Below, piece by piece: positions 1 to 6,848 of a DNA stretch of 14,899 bases. Source of the stretch: Acetobacteraceae bacterium (GTDB lineage: Bacteria > Pseudomonadota > Alphaproteobacteria > Acetobacterales > Acetobacteraceae); assembly GCA_025356735.1 (NCBI GenBank), contig JANXRT010000190.1, positions 1-14,899 of the forward strand, in the 5' to 3' direction. Below the pieces are notes generated by a model that had not been told where the DNA came from, did no database searches, and saw nothing but the letters and a program-made list of their open reading frames with translations. The translations under genes and the position numbers were made by a program. The stretch's first letter is position 1, and the number at the start of each line of letters is the position of its first letter.

Positions 1-1
1 C

Positions 2-559
2 TCGGGCGGCGTCGGCAGCCTGGTTGGGCAGTATGCAAAGATTGCGGGTACTCGGGCGGTGGGGATCGCCGGCGGGGCGGAGAAATGCGCCTTTGTCGTG
101 GGGGAGCTTGGATTCGACGCCTGCGTCGATCATCGGGCACCGGATTTTGCCGCGCGGCTGAAGGCGGCCTGCCCGGGCGGCATCGACGTGTATTTCGAAA
201 ATGTCGGCGGGGCCGTGTTCGAGGGCGTGTTTCCGTTGCTGAACGATTTCGCCCGCATTCCGGTGTGCGGCTTGATCAGCCAGTACACCGTGACCGGAGC
301 GCCGGCCGGGCCGAACCAGGTTCCGGAGCTGATGCGCGCGATCCTGTCGAAGCGGCTGAGTTTTCGCGGGTTCATTTCCAGCGACTACAACTACATGCGC
401 GAGGAGTTCTTTGCCAACACATTGAAATGGCTGGGCGAGGGCAAGTTGAAATTTCGCGAGGACATCACCGAGGGGCTGGAGAACGCACCGGAAGCATTGA
501 TTTCCATGCTGGACGGCAAGAACTTTGGCAAGGTGCTGGTTCGGGTCGGACCTGGGTAA
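2..559 (+). CDS. NADP-dependent oxidoreductase, MDR family (3' part)
   Basis: This is the C-terminal 185 codons of a medium-chain dehydrogenase/reductase; the start lies before the window. The visible part opens with the Rossmann glycine motif SGGVGSLVGQYAK, followed by GIAGGAEKC, typical of NADP(H) binding in the CurA/leukotriene B4 dehydrogenase-like branch. Next come the family block GIDVYFENVGG, then PLLNDFARIPVCGLIS, and the closing GKVLVRVG strand. Members of this branch usually reduce alpha,beta-unsaturated ketones or aldehydes with NADPH in the cytosol; the substrate here is unknown. The family is about 330-340 residues long, so roughly 150 residues are missing. The gene ends 73 bases before a transporter gene, with a GC-rich palindromic repeat between them. 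Family membership is secure; the exact reaction is inferred. Confidence 0.9.
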   Translation, partial: SGGVGSLVGQYAKIAGTRAVGIAGGAEKCAFVVGELGFDACVDHRAPDFAARLKAACPGGIDVYFENVGGAVFEGVFPLLNDFARIPVCGLISQYTVTGAPAGPNQVPELMRAILSKRLSFRGFISSDYNYMREEFFANTLKWLGEGKLKFREDITEGLENAPEALISMLDGKNFGKVLVRVGPG

Positions 560-569
560 TGCGCCCACG

Positions 570-620
570 GGGGCGCTGCCCCAATGCTTGAAGGTGGGGC
601 GGGGTTTGGGGCAGAGCCCC
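570..620. repeat. GC-rich palindrome pair between genes
   Basis: Two short perfect hairpins lie in the 73-base gap: GGGGC-GCT-GCCCC at 570-582 and GGGGC-AGA-GCCCC at 608-620. The two 13-base units are also nearly reverse complements of each other (one mismatch), so they could pair as one longer stem. The second unit is the exact reverse complement of the unit at 11173-11185 after dnaB. This looks like a dispersed intergenic repeat. It may also help end transcription, but there is no T-run. Confidence 0.6.
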
Positions 621-632
621 ATACTTCCTTAG

Positions 633-1691
633 ATGGTGAGTAAAGGCATCCAACTGGCCCTAGGCTCCGCCATCCTGTTTGGCGCCAGCACGCCGTTCGC
701 CAAGCTGCTGCTGGGCTCGGTCGATCCGTGGATGCTGGCGGCGCTGCTTTATCTCGGTGCCGGCGGTGGCCTCGCCGCTGTCCACCTGTTGCGGGCCGCG
801 TTGAACATTCCGGCTGTCGAGGCACCGTTGCGGCGGAGGGATTGTCCGTGGCTAGGTCTTGTCATCCTGTTTGGCGGCCTGCTTGGGCCGTTGGCGCTGA
901 TGTTCGGGCTGGCTTCGACCGACGCCGCCAGCGCCTCGCTGCTGCTTAATCTGGAAGGCCTGGCGACGATGGCGATCGCCTGGTTGGTGTTCCATGAGAA
1001 CGTCGATCGCCGGCTGCTGGTCGGCGCGTTCTCGATCCTTGCCGGTGCCGCGTTGCTGTCCTGGCACGGTGCCAGATCGTTTCAGCCGGGCGCGCTGCTG
1101 ATCGCCGCGGCTTGCCTGTGCTGGGGCATCGATAACAATCTCACACGAAAGCTGTCATCCGCCGATCCGGTGCAGATCGCCATGCTCAAGGGCCTGGCTG
1201 CCGGCAGCGCCAACCTGGCGCTGGCTTTGGGCGACGGTGCCGGCCTGCCACCGCCCGCTACCATCCTCGGCGCCTGCGTCATCGGCTTTCTCGGCTATGG
1301 CGTCAGCCTGGCGATGTTCGTGCTCGCCCTGCGCCATCTCGGCACCGCCCGCGCCGGCGCCTATTTCTCGATGGCACCGTTCGTCGGCGCCATGCTGGCG
1401 ATCGTCTTGCTGCACGAGCCGGCAACCGCCATCCTGGGGATCGCCGGTGGCCTGATGGCGATCGGGCTGTGGCTGCATCTGTCCGAGCGGCATGAGCACG
1501 ACCATACCCATGAGGCGCTGGCCCACGAGCACCGCCACCGCCACGACGAGCACCACCAGCATCCGCATGGGCCGGAAACTGCCGTCGACGAACCGCACAG
1601 CCACTGGCACCGCCACACACCGGTGGCCCACCGCCATCCGCATTTTCCCGACCTGCACCATCGTCATCGGCATCGCGGCAGCACCGGCTAA
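633..1691 (+). CDS. DMT/EamA-family transporter with His-rich C-terminal tail
   Basis: This 352-residue inner-membrane protein has the two-repeat EamA layout, with about ten hydrophobic helices over residues 1-285. It opens with IQLALGSAILFGASTPFAK, typical of drug/metabolite exporters. Residues 287-352 are a polar, presumably soluble tail containing 23 histidines in 66 residues, in HxH and HxHxH runs. Such tails can bind Zn, Ni, Co or Cu, so metal binding or metal-linked transport is possible, but the substrate is unknown. The start used is the ATG at 633; the adjacent GTG at 636 is an equal alternative. No clear Shine-Dalgarno site is visible. The downstream liv genes start 57 bases later on the same strand, so co-transcription is possible. 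EamA assignment is firm; function is inferred. Confidence 0.88.
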   Translation: MVSKGIQLALGSAILFGASTPFAKLLLGSVDPWMLAALLYLGAGGGLAAVHLLRAALNIPAVEAPLRRRDCPWLGLVILFGGLLGPLALMFGLASTDAASASLLLNLEGLATMAIAWLVFHENVDRRLLVGAFSILAGAALLSWHGARSFQPGALLIAAACLCWGIDNNLTRKLSSADPVQIAMLKGLAAGSANLALALGDGAGLPPPATILGACVIGFLGYGVSLAMFVLALRHLGTARAGAYFSMAPFVGAMLAIVLLHEPATAILGIAGGLMAIGLWLHLSERHEHDHTHEALAHEHRHRHDEHHQHPHGPETAVDEPHSHWHRHTPVAHRHPHFPDLHHRHRHRGSTG

Positions 1692-1736
1692 CTGCCCTGG
1701 CCTTCCTCCGGCTTTCCACCCACACTGCCGCAAAAC

Positions 1737-1742
1737 AAGGGG
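1737..1742 (+). promoter_or_regulatory. Ribosome binding site of the livH-like gene
   Basis: AAGGGG lies six bases before the GTG at 1749. It fixes the start of the first permease, which has no ATG. Confidence 0.6.
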
Positions 1743-1748
1743 AAACGG

Positions 1749-2611
1749 GTGGACCTGTTCGGCAACGCGATCGTATCCGGCCTGTTGCTGGGCGGCTTCT
1801 ACGCGGCCGTGACGATCGGCGTCACGATCTCGTTCGGCATGCTCGACATCGTCAACATCGCGCACCCCGCCTTCATCATCTTGGGCGCCTATGTCGCCTA
1901 CATCGCCAATTCCGTCATGGGCATCGACCCCATCCTGGCCAGCCTGATCGCCCTGCCGGCATTTTTCGGGCTGGGCATGGTGATTTACCAGATCTACCAT
2001 CTGTCGTTCGAACGTCGCGGCAACGACGCGCTGCGTGGGCTGGCGTTCTTCTTCGGCCTGATGTTCATCATCGAGATCGGCCTGGTGCTGGTGTTCGGCG
2101 TCGATTACCGGCTGGTCGATGCGCCCTATATCGGCCCCAGCCTGCATCTGGGCGCGCTTGATGTGCCGCTCCGGCTGCTGGTGCCGTTCGTGGTTTCGCT
2201 TGGCACGATCGCCGCCTTGCAGCTTTTCCAGCCCGCAGCTTCACCGGCCGCGCCATCCTCGCCGTGGCGCAGGACCCATTGGCGCTGCGGCTGATGGGCG
2301 CCGACCCGATCCGCATCAAGCGCATCGCCTTCGGCCTGTCGATCGCCACCGCCTCGGTCGCCGGCGCCATCCTGATCGTTATCCAGCCGGTCGAGCCGTC
2401 GATCGCGCGCGACTATATCGGCCGCGTCTTTGCAATCTGCGTCATGGGCGGGCTCGGCAGCTTTTCGGGAACAGTGGCCGCAGCCCTGGCGCTGGGCATC
2501 GTCGAGAGCCTGGCGGCTACGTTCTACGGCCCGTCCTGGACGCCGGCGGTGGCGTTCGGGTTCTTGCTGCTTACTTTGGCGGTACGCCCGGCCGGGCTGT
2601 TTGGCCGCTGA
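1749..2611 (+). pseudogene. livH: Branched-chain amino acid-type ABC permease LivH, frameshifted
   Basis: This encodes an inner-membrane permease subunit of a LivFGHM-type importer, split across two frames. The GTG at 1749 has a good RBS. The first frame reads LivH-like from residue 1 (GLLLGGFYAAVTIGVTISFG, then DIVNIAHPAFIILGAY) to about base 2228 (TIAALQLF), then runs into unrelated residues and stops at 2292-2294. Homology resumes in the -1 frame at about base 2234 as RSFTGRAILAVAQDPLALRL and continues to the TGA at 2609-2611. Joined, the product would be about 287 residues, the normal LivH length, so a single indel explains everything: one base lost or two gained within about 2225-2236. 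Downstream genes look intact. It could be a true recent pseudogene or a sequencing/assembly error; I cannot tell which. Confidence 0.85.
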
Positions 2612-2612
2612 G

Positions 2613-3548
2613 ATGCGCAACCTGCCGTTCCTGGTGTTGGCGTTGCTTGCCGCGGCGGCGGTGTTCGGGGCGGCGAAGTTCGTCGGCAACTCGTACGTGT
2701 TCTTCGCCGGCTACGTCGTGCTGCAATATGTCGTGCTGGCGACCGCGTGGAATATTCTTGGAGGTTATGTCGGCTACGTGAATTTCGGCACCGCGGCGTT
2801 CCTGGCATTGGGCGCCTATAGCAGCGTCGCCATCCACAAGCTGTTTCCGATGCCCATTCCGGCACTGATCCTTATTGGCGGCCTGGTTTCCGGAGTTATC
2901 GGCCTGCTGATGGGCTATCTGACGCTGCGGCTGCGCGGGGCGTTCTTCTCGATCGCAACGTTGGCTTTGGCGGTCGTGGTGCAGACCTTCATCATCAACT
3001 GGAGTTTCGTCGGCGGCTCACGCGGCGCCTACATCGTGCGGCCGCGCACGACCGCGTTCTTCGGCATCGACTACATCGAGTACCTGTTTCTCATCATGCT
3101 GGCGCTGGCGGTGATCGCCGTGTTCTCGGCACGCTGCATCGAGCATTCGCGGCTCGGCTACGGCTTCGCCGCCATCCGCGACGATGAGGCGGCCGCCGAA
3201 GCCTCCGGTGTGCCAACCTTGCGGCTGAAGCTGCTGGCGACGACGCTTTCCGGCGCCTTCATGGGCATGGCCGGGGCACCGCTGCCCTATTACGTCACCT
3301 ATCTCGATCCGGCCTCCGGGTTCAGCCTGACCTACGCGGTCAACGCCATCGCCATGCCGCTGATCGGCGGCACCGGCAGCTGGATCGGCCCGGTGATCGG
3401 GGCGGTGCTGCTCGGCACGCTGCAGCAGATAGCGACCGTCACCATCTCGTCAGCGCTGAACCTTCTCATCGTCGGGCTGGTGCTGGTCGGGTTCGTGATC
3501 GCGGCACCGAACGGGTTGCTCGGATTGCTGCGCGGGGAGCGGCGATGA
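2613..3548 (+). CDS. livM: Branched-chain amino acid-type ABC permease LivM
   Basis: This is the second inner-membrane permease of the importer, 311 residues long. The reading frame is open well upstream, but the ATG at 2613, one base after the livH stop, gives the normal LivM N-terminus: a hydrophobic helix, then the conserved AWNILGGYVGYVNFGTAAF. Later landmarks are LRLRGAFFSIATLALAVVVQ, the cytoplasmic EAA-like loop GYGFAAIRDDEAAAEASGVP that contacts the ATPases, and the final NGLLGLL. Eight or more hydrophobic segments are evident. The stop overlaps the livG start (ATGA at 3545-3548), so translation is probably coupled. The substrate may be a branched-chain amino acid, another amide, urea or an aromatic acid; sequence alone does not decide. 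Confidence 0.93.
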   Translation: MRNLPFLVLALLAAAAVFGAAKFVGNSYVFFAGYVVLQYVVLATAWNILGGYVGYVNFGTAAFLALGAYSSVAIHKLFPMPIPALILIGGLVSGVIGLLMGYLTLRLRGAFFSIATLALAVVVQTFIINWSFVGGSRGAYIVRPRTTAFFGIDYIEYLFLIMLALAVIAVFSARCIEHSRLGYGFAAIRDDEAAAEASGVPTLRLKLLATTLSGAFMGMAGAPLPYYVTYLDPASGFSLTYAVNAIAMPLIGGTGSWIGPVIGAVLLGTLQQIATVTISSALNLLIVGLVLVGFVIAAPNGLLGLLRGERR

Positions 3549-4279
3549 CGGCGCTGCTTTCGGTGAAGAACGTCGAGAAACGGTTCGGCGGGTTCACGGC
3601 GCTTGGCGGCATCGATCTTGAAATCCAAGCCGGCGAGCGGGTCGGGCTGATCGGGCCGAACGGCTCCGGCAAATCGACGCTGGTCAACTGCCTGTCCGGC
3701 ACGCTGCGGCAGGATGGCGGCAGCGTTCACCTTGCCGGCCGTCGGCTCGACGGGTTGCCGGCCCATGCCCGCACCCGGCTTGGCCTGGCGCGCAGCTTCC
3801 AGCTGCCGCGGCCGTTCGCCAGCCTGACAGTTGCCGAGAATGTCCGGATTCCGTTGCTTTATACCGTCAACGCCCGGCCGGGCGGGATGCTCGATGGGCC
3901 CGGCTTGACGGCGCGTTGCCTTGAATTGCTGGACCTGGTCGGCCTGGTGCGCGTTGCGGGAAAGATGCCGACCGACCTTACCCAGATCGAGATGAGGAAG
4001 CTGGAACTGGCGCGGGCGCTGGCCTCCGAACCTACCTTGCTGATCGCTGACGAGGCGATGGCCGGGCTGTCGCACGGCGAGATCGACGAAATCCTTGCCC
4101 TGCTGCTGCGGCTTAACCGGCAGGGCATCACCATCATCCTGATCGAGCACATCATGCGGGCCGTCATGCAGTTCTCCGACCGGCTGGTCGTGCTGGTCGC
4201 CGGCCGCAAGATCGCCGACGGGCTGCCGGGTGAAGTGGTGCGCAACCCGGAAGTGGAGCGCGCCTACCTTGGCGAGTAG
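3545..4279 (+). CDS. livG: ABC transporter ATPase, LivG type
   Basis: This cytoplasmic ATPase of the importer has 244 residues, the usual size. Walker A is GPNGSGKST (37-45), the Q-loop glutamine is about Q86 in ARSFQLPRPF, and Walker B ends ADEAMAGL with D169-E170. The switch histidine is H202 in IEHIMRAV. The C-terminus PEVERAYLGE is the classic LivG ending. The ABC signature is unusual: where LSGGQ or LSYGQ is expected the protein has LTQIE (145-149) followed by MRKLELARAL. Degenerate signatures of the form LT-x-RK-LE-ARAL occur in part of this family, to my recollection, so this need not mean loss of activity. The gene overlaps livM by four bases and the likely livF start by eleven. Confidence 0.92.
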   Translation: MTALLSVKNVEKRFGGFTALGGIDLEIQAGERVGLIGPNGSGKSTLVNCLSGTLRQDGGSVHLAGRRLDGLPAHARTRLGLARSFQLPRPFASLTVAENVRIPLLYTVNARPGGMLDGPGLTARCLELLDLVGLVRVAGKMPTDLTQIEMRKLELARALASEPTLLIADEAMAGLSHGEIDEILALLLRLNRQGITIILIEHIMRAVMQFSDRLVVLVAGRKIADGLPGEVVRNPEVERAYLGE

Positions 4280-5000
4280 CCTGACGCTGACCGGCATCGA
4301 GGCCGGCTATGGTGCCGTGCGCGTGCTGCACGGCATTTCGCTGGCGGTGCCGTCGGGCCAGACGGTGGCGCTGCTCGGCACCAACGGCAACGGCAAGAGC
4401 ACACTGATGAAGTGCATCCTCGGCATCCTCCGCCCCACTGCCGGCAGTATTCTCTTCAGCCACGAAGGCACCAGCCATGAACTGGCCGGCCTCAGCACCG
4501 AGGCGATCGTCAACCTTGGCATCGCCTTCGTGCCCGAGGGCCGGCGGTTGTTTCCAAAGCTGACGGTGCTCGAAAACCTCCTGCTTGGCGCGTTCCGAAG
4601 TACCGCCCGCCCGCATATCGCGCGCAACTTGGCGTTCTGCCTGGACACCTTCCCGCGTCTGGCCGAACGCCGGAAACAGCTTGCCGGCAGCATGAGCGGC
4701 GGCGAGCAGCAGATGCTGGCCCTTGCCCGCGCCCTGATGTCCAACCCCAGTCTGCTGCTGATCGACGAGCCCTCGGTCGGACTGGCGCCGCTGCTGGTCC
4801 GCAGCACCATCGATGCCATCGCGCGGCTTAAGGCCGACCTCGATCTGACCGTGCTGATGGCCGAGCAGAATTTCGTTCAGGCCATTCGCATCGCCGACCG
4901 CGGCTACCTGATCGCGCATGGCGAGATCGTGTTCGAAGGGGCTTCGGCCGCGGCGCTGAACGACAACGAGCAGATCCGGAAGTTTTATTTGGGACTTTAA
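4269..5000 (+). CDS. livF: ABC transporter ATPase, LivF type
   Basis: This second cytoplasmic ATPase has 243 residues from a TTG at 4269, where LTLTGIEAGYGAVRVLHGIS gives the normal LivF opening. GGAG at 4255-4258 lies ten bases before it. The frame is open to an ATG at 4230, but the extra residues are read from inside livG and do not look like the family. Walker A is GTNGNGKST (37-45), the signature MSGGEQQ (142-148), and Walker B LLLIDEPSVGLAP with D166-E167. EQNF replaces the usual switch histidine, as is normal in LivF. The gene ends the liv cluster, 61 bases before the convergent histidine kinase gene. It pairs with LivG to drive the LivH/LivM pore. Confidence 0.93.
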   Translation: MASSLTLTGIEAGYGAVRVLHGISLAVPSGQTVALLGTNGNGKSTLMKCILGILRPTAGSILFSHEGTSHELAGLSTEAIVNLGIAFVPEGRRLFPKLTVLENLLLGAFRSTARPHIARNLAFCLDTFPRLAERRKQLAGSMSGGEQQMLALARALMSNPSLLLIDEPSVGLAPLLVRSTIDAIARLKADLDLTVLMAEQNFVQAIRIADRGYLIAHGEIVFEGASAAALNDNEQIRKFYLGL

Positions 5001-5061
5001 AACGCGCGTCTGGGTGCTGCCCCGAATCCGGCAAGGGCTCGTTTGCCTCAGCCGTCGAAGG

Positions 5062-6189
5062 CTACGCCGCCGCCCTCAAAGGCGGGTCGTCAGCCATGGC
5101 GATGACGACCGTCCATCTGCTGCCGCCGTCCGCTCCATGGCTCAAAGTGCCATCCAACTGCTTCACCAGCCGCTTCACCAGTCCGATGCCACGCCGCGTG
5201 GTCTCCGTCTCCTTGAAGCCGACGCCGTTGTCGCCGACGGTCAGCACCACCTGGTCGGATGTCAGGCGCAACGTGACCAAGATTTCACCAACGCCACTGG
5301 GGAACGCGTGTAGATAGGCGTTACTGACCAGCTCCGTTATGATGACACCCAAGGCCGTGGCTTTGTCCAGCTGGAGGCGTAGCGGTTCCGCTTCGCACTT
5401 GAGAACGACATGCGCATCTTGATGTAAATCCGGAAGGTTGCGGCACAAAGCGGCCACATACTCGCCAAAGTCTATCACCCTGCTCATTCCGACGCCAAGC
5501 AGATGGTCGAATACATGCGCCAGACCCATCACCCTGGCGGCAATCGCCCGGAAGGCGCCGATGCTGCGCTCATCGTGTTCGGCGCTGACCTCCGAGGTCA
5601 GCAGGCCATAGACCAGATGGAGGCTGTTACGGACACGATGCTGGAGTTCCTGCGACAGCGTCTCCTTGTCCTCAACGAGCTGCTCCATGTGCACGATCGT
5701 CTGGCGCAGGGCTTCAGCCCGTTCCGAGGTCGCGACCGCCTCGGCGAGGATGTTGGCGAATCCGGTAAGGAAGTCGATGTCATGCTGGCTGAAGGCATCG
5801 ACGCTCGGGCTGTCCACTTCAAGAACGCCGAACGGCCGGCCGGATTTGGCCGCGACCAGAACATCCACAGTCGAAAGAATGCCATGCTCCGGGTAGAAGG
5901 AGGGTAAATTGTAGGTATTCGCTTCTTCTATGTTTGAGCAGATCTGTGGCTCACCCGTCGTGAACGCCCGCCCCTGCGGCGATGTTTCATCCGCCACGGA
6001 AATGGCATACCCGACCACCCCCCGCCTCCAGCCATGGCCGGCGACAACACGAAGGTCATTGTTCGCCGCGTCGTAGCGGCAGATCTTGGTGAACGAAATT
6101 TCCAGGTACTCCGCGCATACGCGTGCGGCCTCGTTAAGTATCGCCTGCAACGTGGTTTCCCGGAATGCGAAAGTACCGAACTCTCCCAA
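5062..6189 (-). CDS. GAF-domain sensor histidine kinase, HisKA_2 type
   Basis: This is a cytoplasmic two-component sensor with no membrane segment. A GAF domain covers about residues 14-155, with GVVGYAISVADETSPQGRAF and PFGVLEVDSP as landmarks. A short linker helix leads to the HisKA_2 phospho-acceptor box ELQHRVRNSLHLVYGLL (H184). The ATPase domain has the N-box ITELVSNAYLHAF (286-294), G1 box DNGVGF (320-325) and G2 box GIGLVKRL (334-341). The GAF ligand is unknown. Coordinates use the TTG at 6187-6189, but family-like residues (ENLLRREKAL) continue upstream in frame to a stop at 6298-6300, with no ATG or GTG there. The real start may therefore be a rare codon or lie a few residues upstream. 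It diverges from a single-domain response regulator, its likely partner. Confidence 0.9.
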   Translation of the reverse strand: MGEFGTFAFRETTLQAILNEAARVCAEYLEISFTKICRYDAANNDLRVVAGHGWRRGVVGYAISVADETSPQGRAFTTGEPQICSNIEEANTYNLPSFYPEHGILSTVDVLVAAKSGRPFGVLEVDSPSVDAFSQHDIDFLTGFANILAEAVATSERAEALRQTIVHMEQLVEDKETLSQELQHRVRNSLHLVYGLLTSEVSAEHDERSIGAFRAIAARVMGLAHVFDHLLGVGMSRVIDFGEYVAALCRNLPDLHQDAHVVLKCEAEPLRLQLDKATALGVIITELVSNAYLHAFPSGVGEILVTLRLTSDQVVLTVGDNGVGFKETETTRRGIGLVKRLVKQLDGTLSHGADGGSRWTVVIAMADDPPLRAAA

Positions 6190-6276
6190 TGCCTTTTCTC
6201 GGCGCAGAAGATTTTCGATAACAACCTCAGAATTTAACTTTAGGTTGATAAATAAAATCCTTGCGCTATCTTTAAT

Positions 6277-6292
6277 ATCACGGCACAGTGAT
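6277..6292. promoter_or_regulatory. Inverted repeat in the kinase-regulator divergent gap
   Basis: ATCAC-GGCACA-GTGAT forms perfect five-base arms around a six-base centre, within the AT-rich gap between the two divergent signalling genes. Position and symmetry suit an operator for a dimeric regulator of either gene. The arms are short enough for chance, and if the kinase frame really starts upstream the site may lie inside or just before it. Confidence 0.25.
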
Positions 6293-6391
6293 CTACGTCA
6301 TTGTTCCCGGATACTCTGCCGGTAGAACAAGAGCCGACTGGTTCGCTGCAAGCTAAGCGTCCAATCTCAGTGGATATTCTGCGTAAATTAC

Positions 6392-6397
6392 GAGGTG
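6392..6397 (+). promoter_or_regulatory. Ribosome binding site of the response regulator
   Basis: GAGGTG lies six bases before the ATG at 6404. It decides for that ATG over the in-frame GTG at 6395, which is part of the site itself. Confidence 0.65.
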
Positions 6398-6403
6398 TTG
6401 TCC

Positions 6404-6811
6404 ATGCCAAACGTGCTCGTCGTGGAGGATGACTACTCGATCGCCGACATGCTGCAGGAAGCATTGGAAAAGAACGGCTATCGCGTTAGCAGCATCGCCC
6501 GCACGGTGGAGGAAGCGCTGATTTCGGCCAAGCTGGATGTGCCTGATTTTGCTGTCATCGACATCCGGCTCGCGAATGGCGGGCACGGTGCCGAAGTAGG
6601 GGTTCGCCTGCGGGCAACCACCAGCGCGGGAATTCTTTTTTCCACCGGCAACACGAACAACGGCACGCTCACCAAGTCGGACGGCGATGCGGTTGTGATC
6701 AAACCTTACAAGCTGAACGACGTAGCTCTCGGCCTGACCATCATCGACCAAGTCCGGAAGTTCGGCCGGACCGATCTGCCGCTGCCGCACAATTTCAGGC
6801 TGCTCGAATAA
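6404..6811 (+). CDS. Single-domain response regulator (receiver only)
   Basis: This 135-residue cytoplasmic receiver domain has no output domain. It has the acidic pocket E8-D9-D10 (VVEDDYS), the phospho-acceptor D53 in VIDIRL, the switch threonine T81 in LFSTGN, and the conserved lysine K100 in VIKPY. The STGN and KPY blocks resemble the alphaproteobacterial FAT-GUY type of receivers that work with HWE/HisKA_2 kinases; that link is from family knowledge. The likely phosphodonor is the divergent kinase at 5062-6189. With no DNA-binding domain it probably acts by protein contact or as a phosphate sink or relay. The ATG at 6404 is preferred because the GAGGTG at 6392-6397 fits it. The 3' side leads to a possible tiny ORF. 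Confidence 0.92.
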   Translation: MPNVLVVEDDYSIADMLQEALEKNGYRVSSIARTVEEALISAKLDVPDFAVIDIRLANGGHGAEVGVRLRATTSAGILFSTGNTNNGTLTKSDGDAVVIKPYKLNDVALGLTIIDQVRKFGRTDLPLPHNFRLLE

Positions 6812-6848
6812 TCCGTCCGCTAACCTGAGCAGGCAACCAGGTGAGGAC

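Noticed and set aside
1491..1688. His-rich tail as a frameshift or tandem-repeat artefact
   Set aside because: The frame is continuous with the EamA core, codons vary, and no exact repeated unit exists; it reads as genuine protein.
1155..2147. 330-codon minus-strand open frame
   Set aside because: Its His/Gln/Asp-rich product is the antisense of the DMT tail and livH; no domain or start signal, and the plus-strand genes have clear families.
2221..2240. Programmed -1 ribosomal frameshift in livH
   Set aside because: The junction (AGCTTTTCCAGCCCGC) has no proper X-XXY-YYZ heptamer in phase and LivH genes are not known to use frameshifting; an indel is simpler.
3332..4297. 321-codon minus-strand open frame
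   Set aside because: Antisense of livM and livG, typical of high-GC coding sequence; product is low-complexity Gln/Arg/Asp-rich with no motif.
5503..5907. Plus-strand open frame inside the histidine kinase
   Set aside because: The opposite strand encodes an unmistakable GAF-HisKA_2 kinase in this span.
6270..6310. EcfG-type stress promoter before the kinase
   Set aside because: GGAAC is present on the minus strand (6303-6307), but no CGTT lies at the required 16-18 base spacing.
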